Part shown: positions 6,873 through 12,464 of the stretch, piece by piece
Layout of the letters: every line of letters begins with the position of its first letter
Numbering within the stretch: position 1 is the stretch's first letter
Origin: Bacteroidota bacterium
GTDB lineage: Bacteria; Bacteroidota; Ignavibacteria; Kryptoniales; JAKASW01
NCBI GenBank assembly: GCA_021789755.1
Contig: JAJYJD010000083.1
Coordinates: 1-12,464 of the forward strand
Reading direction: 5' to 3'
Length of the DNA stretch: 12,464 nucleotides
The notes under the pieces: model-generated
Told to the model about the DNA's origin: nothing
Databases searched by the model: none
What the model saw: only the letters and a program-made list of their open reading frames with translations
Translations under genes and position numbers: made by a program

Positions 6873-6905
6873 AAGTGGCTGTCGCCTTCAGGTGGCGGCC
6901 ACTTT
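6872..6905. terminator. Bidirectional terminator-like hairpin between convergent peptidase genes
   Basis: Bases 6874-6886 pair with 6891-6903 over 13 positions, four of them G-T wobbles, around a 4-base loop (TTCA); two more weak pairs extend the base. The plus-strand side is followed by TTTCTC and the minus-strand side by a T-rich tract (complement of 6864-6873). It lies between the S46 stop (6822) and the M20 stop (6907), where it could end both transcripts. Confidence 0.6.
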
Positions 6906-6906
6906 C

Positions 6907-8280
6907 TCATCTCCGGCCGAGTTTCTCGTAAAGAACGGCTACAGTTTTTATCCCGTCAAAGAAATGTCTCGGGTAGAGGTGCTCGTTCGGTGCATGACTG
7001 TTCTCGTCCGGCAAACCGAATCCGAGGAGGACCACCGGCGCGTCAAGTGCTTGCTGAAAAGTCAAGACCTCGGGTATCGATCCGCCCTCAAGGATGAAAT
7101 AAGGTTTTTTGCCGAATACAAGCTCAAGAGCATCTGACGCAGCCCTCACGGCGGGATGATCGATCGGCGTCAGAGCCGGCTCGCCGCTGTGCATCTTCTT
7201 TACGGCAACCTTGACGGTAGGCGGAGCAATTTGCTGAACATGTGTTTCGAAAAGCTCGATAATCTTCGAGGAGCGCTGATTAGGGACGAGCCGCATGCTG
7301 ATCTTTGCAGTTGCCTTCGCCGGGATAATTGTTTTCGCTCCTTCTCCCGTGAACCCACCGTAAATCCCGTTGACATCGAGAGTGGGCCTGATCCAGAGAC
7401 GTTCGTTGGTCGTGTAGCCATACTCACCGTACGGTGCGACTGCACCGGACTGACGGAGAAATTCTTCGTCGGTGTAAGGCAGCCTGGCGATTTCACCGCG
7501 CTCCTGCTTCGAGACATCAAGCACATCGTCGTAGAAATGCGGCACGGTAACCCGGGCGTACTTGTCGTGGAGTTTCGAGATTATATCCGCAAGGACGTGA
7601 ACCGGGTTCTCGACAGCGCCGCCGAACGAGCCCGAATGCAGATCGATCCCCGCGTTCTCGACGGTAAGTTCGATATACGCCATACCGCGGAGTCCGTAAC
7701 AGATCGTCGGCATGTCACGTCCGTACATCGAGGTATCGGAAATCACTACGACATCCGCATTGAGCAGCTCGGCGTGAGAGCGTATGAACGGTTCGAGATG
7801 GACACTGCCGATTTCTTCCTCTCCCTCGAAAATGTACTTCAGGTTGACGGGTAGACTTTTGAAGAGCGTCCTGAAAGATTCGAACGCCTTCAGATGGATG
7901 AAGAGTTGTCCTTTGTCGTCGGTCGATCCGCGCGCGTACAGGTCGGCTCCTTTAACGGTTGGTTCGAAAGGCGGGGTCACCCATTCTGAAAGAGGATCCA
8001 CCGGCTGGACGTCGTAGTGACCGTAAACAAGCACTGTCGGTTTGTCGCCGGCGTGAATGTGGTCGCCATAAACCAAAGGATTACCTTCGGTTTGAAACAA
8101 CCTGACGTTTTCGATTCCTGCAGAGCTCATCATACCGGCGATTGTCTCCGCACAACGAACCATCTCCCCTTTTTTCGACGGATCGGCGGAGATGCTTTGT
8201 ATCCTTAGAATAGTTCCCAGTTCTTTGAGAAATTCATCTTTTCTCGAATCGACATGTGCCGACAGTTTGGGATAGTCCAC
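6907..8280 (-). CDS. M20 family metallodipeptidase (carnosinase-like)
   Basis: This two-zinc peptidase should split dipeptides, or act as an aminoacylase, in the cytosol; no signal peptide is present. The 457 residues carry all metal and catalytic positions of the M20 dipeptidase group: G-H88-Y-D90-V-Q-P-V-D, R-G-S-T-D121-D-K-G, E-G-E-E155-E156-I-G-S (general base and metal ligand), D182 in V-I-S-D-T, and H429 in N-S-H-A-P-N-E-H. A lid or dimerisation domain with H-S-G lies between about 190 and 340. The start is GTG at 8280, with GGAG 6 bases upstream. Within the cluster it would complete digestion of dipeptides released by the S46 and M49 enzymes. It is the last gene of the minus-strand run and converges on the S46 gene. 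Confidence 0.94.
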   Translation of the reverse strand: MDYPKLSAHVDSRKDEFLKELGTILRIQSISADPSKKGEMVRCAETIAGMMSSAGIENVRLFQTEGNPLVYGDHIHAGDKPTVLVYGHYDVQPVDPLSEWVTPPFEPTVKGADLYARGSTDDKGQLFIHLKAFESFRTLFKSLPVNLKYIFEGEEEIGSVHLEPFIRSHAELLNADVVVISDTSMYGRDMPTICYGLRGMAYIELTVENAGIDLHSGSFGGAVENPVHVLADIISKLHDKYARVTVPHFYDDVLDVSKQERGEIARLPYTDEEFLRQSGAVAPYGEYGYTTNERLWIRPTLDVNGIYGGFTGEGAKTIIPAKATAKISMRLVPNQRSSKIIELFETHVQQIAPPTVKVAVKKMHSGEPALTPIDHPAVRAASDALELVFGKKPYFILEGGSIPEVLTFQQALDAPVVLLGFGLPDENSHAPNEHLYPRHFFDGIKTVAVLYEKLGRR

Positions 8281-8305
8281 GATTCACTCCGGTGTTTGTC
8301 CATGA

Positions 8306-8313
8306 CAAATATA
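8306..8313 (-). promoter_or_regulatory. -7 box candidate for the M20 dipeptidase gene
   Basis: The minus strand reads TATATTTG, an exact match to the Bacteroidota -7 consensus TAnnTTTG, 25 bases before the GTG start. The corresponding upstream element is poor (TTC rather than TTG at a 20-base spacing, 8336-8334), so the assignment is tentative. Confidence 0.35.
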
Positions 8314-8378
8314 GTAAACCGCGGCGAGATGCCGAATTAATTAAGAGAGATCTCGCGGGGTTCGGTCCAAACGCCGGC

Positions 8379-8394
8379 GCCGATAGACATCGGC
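8379..8394. terminator. Short stem-loop just downstream of the broken lipoprotein gene
   Basis: GCCGAT and ATCGGC (8379-8384 and 8389-8394) form a perfect 6-bp stem with a 4-base loop, 3 bases after the TAA of the pseudogene as read on the minus strand. The minus-strand tail is not T-rich, so it is at best a weak intrinsic terminator. Confidence 0.25.
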
Positions 8395-8397
8395 ATT

Positions 8398-8820
8398 TTA
8401 AAAGACAATCCTGTCGTTGTAATCAGCCCGTGTCATAATTACGACGTAATGACCGAGAGGAAGGTCCATGAACTCGGCATTCACCGCATAAGGACATATG
8501 TAGTTGCAGAGGATGCCGGCGGTATCGGATGTGACGATGAACACCGTATCGTTACTGGCGTCGTATGAAAACCTGAACCTGTTTGAGTCGGGACAGCAGT
8601 TCCCTGTCAGGCAAACACTGACGATCAGAGTGTCATAGAATTGGTACGGGAAGCAGGAGTCCGGCTGACTTGCGTTGTCAACCGAAATTCCATGGCAGCC
8701 GCTGACCTGGCGGATTGACGCGGTCGGCTGAGTACCGGACGGCGTTGAAGATATGTCGGTGCATGCGTTCTACGTCAACGCAAGAACTGTAAGCGCGGCT
8801 GTAAGCACTATTCTTCTCAT
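8398..8820 (-). pseudogene. Cys-rich lipoprotein paralogue broken by an amber codon in its signal peptide
   Basis: From ATG 8820, with GGAAG 8 bases upstream, the frame reads a signal peptide (R2-R3 and a hydrophobic core), then TAG as codon 17 (8770-8772), then N-A-C and a further 120 open codons to TAA at 8398. The TAG falls at the -3 position of what would be a lipobox (x-N-A-C20); one base change from TTG (Leu) would explain it. The body is clearly paralogous to the lipoprotein at 8896-9354. Over a 76-residue ungapped stretch I count 44 identities by hand, including C-L-T-G-N-C-C-P-D-S-N-R-F and seven shared Cys. The response regulator, phosphodiesterase and M49 genes here end in TAG, so TAG is a real stop in this genome. 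The intact remainder implies recent inactivation or a sequence error. Confidence 0.75.
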
Positions 8821-8895
8821 AATGCAAACTTCCGTTCAGACTCCGCCGTCATCCAGAGGTCGGATCAACGTCCGGACGTCGACAGCGGGACTTGA

Positions 8896-9354
8896 TCACT
8901 CACCCGCCGGAGCTCTGTAGACAGCTTCGTCGTAATAAACCTTTCCGCTGTCGTCTGATCGCCGGCAGATGAACCGATAGTGATTGAGGACCAGGTTGGT
9001 AAATTCCGCTCGCACGCGGTAATCACAGATGCAGTAGCACAACCGTTCCGCCGTATCCGCCGCCGCGACGAAAATCGTATCGCCCCTCGTCTCGCCGGTG
9101 AGGGTGAACCTGTTGGAGTCGGGGCAGCAATTCCCGGTTAAACAGAATTCGACCACCAGAGTATCGCCGAACCGATAGCCGAAGCAGGAATCGGGGAGAC
9201 CGGCTATTGCCAGTTTAGCCGAGGACAGGCAGCCCTTGATCTGATAGAGTTTCGCACCTACATCCTGATTGCCGGGGCCCGTCGACTTTTCCGAGCATGT
9301 GACGAGCACTGCCGCCATCGCGGAAACCAAAATCGACAATACGATCCGTTTCAT
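8896..9354 (-). CDS. Small cysteine-rich lipoprotein of unknown function
   Basis: ATG 9354 is chosen over an in-frame ATG at 9381 because GGAGG (9364-9368) stands 9 bases before it. The result is a 152-residue protein with a lipoprotein signal peptide ending L-V-T-C20, then S-E-K-S-T-G-P, a linker typical of lipoproteins in this bacterial group. Thr at the -1 position is unusual for a lipobox. The mature part is rich in Cys, among them the double Cys in C-L-T-G-N-C-C-P-D-S-N and the cluster L-C-Y-C-I-C. Seven of these Cys are conserved in the broken paralogue at 8398-8820, so disulphides or metal binding are plausible. No known family is recognised. The body looks beta-rich, and the protein is presumably anchored outside the inner membrane. 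It lies 74 bases downstream of the M49 gene. Confidence 0.8.
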   Translation of the reverse strand: MKRIVLSILVSAMAAVLVTCSEKSTGPGNQDVGAKLYQIKGCLSSAKLAIAGLPDSCFGYRFGDTLVVEFCLTGNCCPDSNRFTLTGETRGDTIFVAAADTAERLCYCICDYRVRAEFTNLVLNHYRFICRRSDDSGKVYYDEAVYRAPAGE

Positions 9355-9428
9355 ACGCACACACCTCCCTGACTGGTGCATCGATTGGTACTACGGACTC
9401 TTCCCTGCAATTGCCCTGCGCGGGAAAG

Positions 9429-11444
9429 CTATCGGACCGCTCCTGAATAATCAAGCATCTGTTTCGTAAGGTCCAGCGGATACTCCATTTTCACGTCGAC
9501 GATATTCCCTTTCTTGTCGACGACAGCTTTCAAATCGGGCATGACAAAGCCGGTATAAGCGGACATATTCAACTTCTTGACGCGTTTCATAACCTCGTCG
9601 CGCCACGCTGTGTTAATCTTAAGTCCGTAAGTGTCGACGAGATTCTTCCCGGCCGGAAGATCTCCCTCTGCTTTTATCCTCATGACCTCCGACAGAAGTC
9701 TTCCGACCATTTCACGCATCCCGTCATAATCGGTGATCTGGAAGTAGGTCTTCTTCCGCCTCTTCACGACTTCTATGACATCCGAATTCCGCATGATGTA
9801 GCTGACGACCATCTGCCGGTTCTTCATGTGGTCTTCTTCAAGCTGGTCTCCGGTTGGAATTCTTCGGAGCTGCAGGAAAACGTTTCTGACATAGGCGTCA
9901 TACATCTCTTTTCCCACATCATCCGACGCAACCATCTTCAACTTTTTCAACTTCGGGTCGAAGACATTCCACAGTGCCACAAGATCGGCCCGCGCCTCCT
10001 CAAGCGTCGAGTAATACCCAGGCAGATGATCGGCGGGATCGCCTTTCAGCGTGCCGCTTACCTTTCCGGACGCATGGCCCAGGACTTCGTGCATGCCGGT
10101 GAGCAAGTCGTCCGCTGTCTGCCCGTATTTTTTGGCGCGCTTTATCTCTTCCCGGCTGAAGCAGAATTCTTCTAATAATCCCTTGGGCTCGGAGGCTTTG
10201 TACGCTGCAACGACGTTGTGGAGCAGGACACTCTTCGAACCGTACGTTTGCCGGATCGATTGCTCGTTAGGGAGATTGATACCTATCGCACTTATCGGGC
10301 CGGCGTCGCCGGTCTCGACGATCACGTTCACGACGTTCGCTATCGGAGCAATGACATCCTTCTTCTTGTAATCGTCTTTCCACGGAGCGCGGTTCTCAAA
10401 ATATTGCGCGTTGGCCGCCAGCTTCCGCATGAGCATGGTCTGCACCCTGTTGGTGAAATATATGACCGACTCGAATTTCCCCTTCTGTCCGCGCGGATCC
10501 ATGTAGACTTCTATGAACCCGAGTATGAAATCGACATTCGAGGTGTCTTTCACCCAGCTGATATTGAAGGATTCCCAATCGGAGGGATCGCCGGTTTTGA
10601 AATACTTAATGAGAAGCTCAACGGTTTTAGCTTGGTGCCCATTCGCGGCGTGGGCTTTCGCCTTTTCCAAATTTGCGATGACTTTTGAGAGCTCGCGCGC
10701 GTACATTCCTGCCGCGACTCCTTCTCCGCCGGCCCGCCAGACAAGCTCTTCCATGTTCCCGTCCCTGCCGACGACCTTGGAGTTCAACGGATGTTTCTCG
10801 TTTCCTGAACCGGCCCAATGGTCAACCTGCGCGGTGGTGAGTCCCTCGTAGAAATTATTCGCGCTCTGAGCTATAAAATCGTGCCCGGGAGTCTTGTCGG
10901 TCACAACCGACATGTATTCGAGATCGAACATCACGCGTTCTATCGACTTGAAGACTTCAATGCATCCCCCGGGGTCCGGACAGGGCTTCTTGTGGTTCTT
11001 CTCTGCGATGGCAAGCGCTTTCTCAAATTCACGCGGAGTACAAGCCGGGACGAATTTCCTGGCGGTTGCATAATCGTACATCCCGTTGTTTATCCAGAAA
11101 AGTTTCGCGTAGTCCCTGATAGCCTTGAGGGTTTTCGCCGGTATTTTGTCCGGGCGGGCCAGCACTTCCTGGCAGAGGTTCATGATTTCGACGGCGTGCC
11201 TGTTAGTCTGGTCTATCGCAATTGCTCTCCCTGCGATTGCCGCCCTCGCCATGTAATACGCGAAGATCTTTTCCTTTTTTGTGAGGGTTTCGAAGCCGTC
11301 AGCGTAAAGCTGGACTGTTCGGGCGTTGCCAATCCGCTCGAGTTCGTAAACCCGTTTTTCTCTCTTTTGTTCTTTTGTCTGGGCCATTGTCATAGTCGAT
11401 AATGACAGAATGATTATTAATGAAACAGTGATCGTCCGTCGCAT
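9429..11444 (-). CDS. Secreted dipeptidyl peptidase III (M49 family zinc peptidase)
   Basis: M49 enzymes cut dipeptides from the N-terminus of short oligopeptides. The 671-residue protein has the zinc motif H452-E453-V-L-G-H457, with E453 as catalytic Glu, and the second motif E482-E483-A-R-A-D, with E483 as third ligand. The two motifs are about 25 residues apart, the short spacing of bacterial (Bacteroides-type) enzymes rather than the longer one of eukaryotes; the overall length also fits the bacterial type. Residues 1-21 form a signal peptide (R2-R3, hydrophobic core, T-M-A before Q22), so this copy is exported, unlike the cytosolic eukaryotic enzymes. GGAGG stands 5 bases before ATG 11444. 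It ends in TAG. With the S46 and M20 genes nearby it completes a peptide-degrading set. Confidence 0.95.
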   Translation of the reverse strand: MRRTITVSLIIILSLSTMTMAQTKEQKREKRVYELERIGNARTVQLYADGFETLTKKEKIFAYYMARAAIAGRAIAIDQTNRHAVEIMNLCQEVLARPDKIPAKTLKAIRDYAKLFWINNGMYDYATARKFVPACTPREFEKALAIAEKNHKKPCPDPGGCIEVFKSIERVMFDLEYMSVVTDKTPGHDFIAQSANNFYEGLTTAQVDHWAGSGNEKHPLNSKVVGRDGNMEELVWRAGGEGVAAGMYARELSKVIANLEKAKAHAANGHQAKTVELLIKYFKTGDPSDWESFNISWVKDTSNVDFILGFIEVYMDPRGQKGKFESVIYFTNRVQTMLMRKLAANAQYFENRAPWKDDYKKKDVIAPIANVVNVIVETGDAGPISAIGINLPNEQSIRQTYGSKSVLLHNVVAAYKASEPKGLLEEFCFSREEIKRAKKYGQTADDLLTGMHEVLGHASGKVSGTLKGDPADHLPGYYSTLEEARADLVALWNVFDPKLKKLKMVASDDVGKEMYDAYVRNVFLQLRRIPTGDQLEEDHMKNRQMVVSYIMRNSDVIEVVKRRKKTYFQITDYDGMREMVGRLLSEVMRIKAEGDLPAGKNLVDTYGLKINTAWRDEVMKRVKKLNMSAYTGFVMPDLKAVVDKKGNIVDVKMEYPLDLTKQMLDYSGAVR

Positions 11445-11491
11445 AACCGCCTCCGATCTCCCGTTTGAATTTCCGACTTCGCCGCGAAAGC

Positions 11492-11520
11492 AGATTACTA
11501 CAGAAGGGCTAAAATTCCAA
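11492..11520 (-). promoter_or_regulatory. Promoter candidate for the M49 gene
   Basis: On the minus strand TTGGAA (11520-11515) and TAATCT (11497-11492) are 17 bases apart, a sigma-70-like arrangement. It lies immediately after the stop codon of the upstream membrane-protein gene and about 47 bases before the M49 ATG. It would give the peptidase its own promoter within the minus-strand run. Confidence 0.35.
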
Positions 11521-11883
11521 TTACGCTTTTGCCGTTCGTACCACCTTGCCGATACTCACTACGGAGAGAAAAAGCAACAGGGCGAACATCAGCACCAGCA
11601 GCCATTGCCCAAGTTGCATGAAATATCCGGCGCTGTTTATGACGGTATAAATGAACATTCCGGAAGCAAGATAGTACACTCTTGCCGCCCACGGCTTCCT
11701 TTGAAGCACCGCCGTGCCGGCGACAATCATAACCACGGACGCCATGAATTCCGCTGCCAGATGGAACACTATTTCGAGCGGCGCGCTTTCCAGCTCAGGC
11801 ACTTGGGCCGTGAGCAGAAAGAATAACCACTGTATGAGAATCAATATCCCGGCCGTTATCCCGTAAATCCCCGCGAATTTCAT
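11521..11883 (-). CDS. Small four-helix membrane protein of unknown function
   Basis: ATG 11883 is preferred to an upstream in-frame GTG/ATG near 11937 because AAGGGAG lies just before it and the upstream extension is polar and unlike a protein start. The 120-residue product has four predicted membrane helices at about 4-25, 39-60, 67-89 and 93-112, with short loops. The loop after helix 2 holds R-K-P-W and the C-terminal tail is basic (K113, R116, K119), suggesting both face the cytoplasm. No catalytic motif or family name is recognised; small DUF-type membrane proteins of this form are common. It lies 69 bases downstream of the DUF1579-like gene on the same strand, so the two may be co-transcribed. 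Confidence 0.75.
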   Translation of the reverse strand: MKFAGIYGITAGILILIQWLFFLLTAQVPELESAPLEIVFHLAAEFMASVVMIVAGTAVLQRKPWAARVYYLASGMFIYTVINSAGYFMQLGQWLLVLMFALLLFLSVVSIGKVVRTAKA

Positions 11884-11952
11884 TCGGCTCCCTTTCCTGT
11901 TTGCAGCCCCCCGGCCCCGCGAATCGAGCACGACCACGCGCGCAACCGGTTT

Positions 11953-12464
11953 TCACGATTTAATTCTTATATCTTTTCCCTTGAGCATTGTTACCCAATG
12001 AGTGCCATCCTCGGAGTACTGAGTTTCGAAGATCACGGTGTTTTCGTCGACAAATGTGTTTGTCGTGCGCGTCTTCACCATACCGGTCACGCCTTTGAAT
12101 CCGCCGTTGTACGTCCAGACATTGCCGGTGATCTCGGGGTGAGAAATGTATGGCGGGCCGCCTGTTCCGAAGAACGCGTATGAGTAATACTGTTTCGATT
12201 GAGGATCATAACCGTAAATCCCAAGTTGATCCTTCACCCCATCCGGCGAATGGAGGATCTGGTCAGAGATGAGGAATTGATGATTGGGCGCCCACTCGCA
12301 AGTCATCACGCTCGACAACTTCTGGGCGTGGCTATACTTCGTTTCGAACATCTCTCCGGCGGTCTTCCATTTCCCGACAAACGCGTTAAGGGCGCTCACT
12401 TCACCGGGGCGGCTTACGGAGTCCGGAAGTCTCTGAGCGAACGCGACTGAGGCGAATGCCAGCA
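11953..12464 (-). CDS. Secreted DUF1579-like protein, start beyond right edge
   Basis: The frame is open from the window edge to TGA at 11953, giving 169 visible residues. A GTG at 12399 could be mistaken for the start. Upstream of it, however, the frame continues with the end of a signal peptide, L-A-F-A-S-V-A-F-A before Q, so the true start lies outside the window and the protein is exported. The mature part begins L-N-A-F-V-G-K-W and continues with alternating strands rich in Trp, Tyr and Gly (Y-G-Y-D-P and T-Y-N-G-G-F-K-G). This is the form of DUF1579, a small beta-barrel family of unknown function, about 150 residues long as here. The family call is from pattern memory and is moderate; export is better supported. 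Confidence 0.7.
   Translation of the reverse strand, partial: LAFASVAFAQRLPDSVSRPGEVSALNAFVGKWKTAGEMFETKYSHAQKLSSVMTCEWAPNHQFLISDQILHSPDGVKDQLGIYGYDPQSKQYYSYAFFGTGGPPYISHPEITGNVWTYNGGFKGVTGMVKTRTTNTFVDENTVIFETQYSEDGTHWVTMLKGKDIRIKS

Noticed and set aside
7156..7854. Plus-strand ORF of 232 codons opposite the M20 dipeptidase
   Set aside because: It is a shadow of a gene with every catalytic motif present; its own translation is Arg-rich and has no motif.
8770..8772. Amber (TAG) recoding or suppression as the explanation for the in-frame TAG
   Set aside because: The response regulator, phosphodiesterase and M49 genes all end in TAG at sensible family lengths, so TAG works as a stop here.
8868..8879. 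12-bp palindrome ACGTCCGGACGT between the two Cys-rich genes
   Set aside because: It gives only a very short stem with no T-rich tail and no promoter-like elements around it, so neither terminator nor operator can be supported.
9355..9381. N-terminal extension of the Cys-rich lipoprotein from ATG 9381
   Set aside because: A strong GGAGG lies inside the extension at the right distance for ATG 9354, and the shorter form gives a proper lipoprotein signal peptide.
10818..11402. Plus-strand ORF of 194 codons opposite the M49 peptidase
   Set aside because: Antisense shadow of a full-length M49 gene, with no ribosome binding site or recognisable domain.

Overview
The window is a chromosomal stretch of roughly 50% GC from a free-living bacterium, most likely of the Bacteroidota/Ignavibacteriota (FCB) assemblage. 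That placement is an inference. It rests on secreted S46 and M49 dipeptidyl peptidases occurring together, on lipoproteins of the C-S-E-K-S-T-G-P type, and on promoter-like sites resembling the Bacteroidota TTG / TAnnTTTG pattern. Several genes nevertheless have good Shine-Dalgarno sites, which fits Ignavibacteria-like lineages better than classical Bacteroides. No phage, insertion sequence, CRISPR array, tRNA or rRNA was seen.

Layout. At the left edge (1-361, minus) is the N-terminal part of an unknown secreted protein. Upstream of it lies about 600 bases with a 49-codon minus-strand ORF, a promoter-like site whose spacer is a perfect 16-bp palindrome, and possible decayed coding sequence. 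Then come two plus-strand genes: an orphan receiver-only response regulator (973-1368) and thiL, thiamine-monophosphate kinase (1455-2519). thiL converges, with overlapping stop codons, on a minus-strand pair: a glycerophosphodiester phosphodiesterase (2516-3304) and a two-domain lipoprotein (3358-4374). A 267-base divergent region with several palindromes separates the lipoprotein from a plus-strand S46 dipeptidyl peptidase predicted to be a lipoprotein (4642-6822).

From 6907 to the right edge everything is on the minus strand. In transcription order these are a secreted DUF1579-like protein cut by the window edge, a small four-helix membrane protein, a secreted M49 dipeptidyl peptidase III, a cysteine-rich lipoprotein, a paralogue of that lipoprotein inactivated by an amber codon in its signal peptide, and a cytosolic M20 dipeptidase.

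The functional theme is peptide use. S46 and M49 enzymes would release dipeptides from oligopeptides outside the cytoplasm, and the M20 enzyme would split dipeptides inside the cell. thiL, the phosphodiesterase and the response regulator look like unrelated housekeeping neighbours. The points most worth a second look are degenerate 7-base-period repeats in two short intergenic gaps, the tandem Cys-rich lipoprotein pair with one broken copy, and the palindrome inside the promoter at 544-574. I did not find a convincing new multi-gene system.
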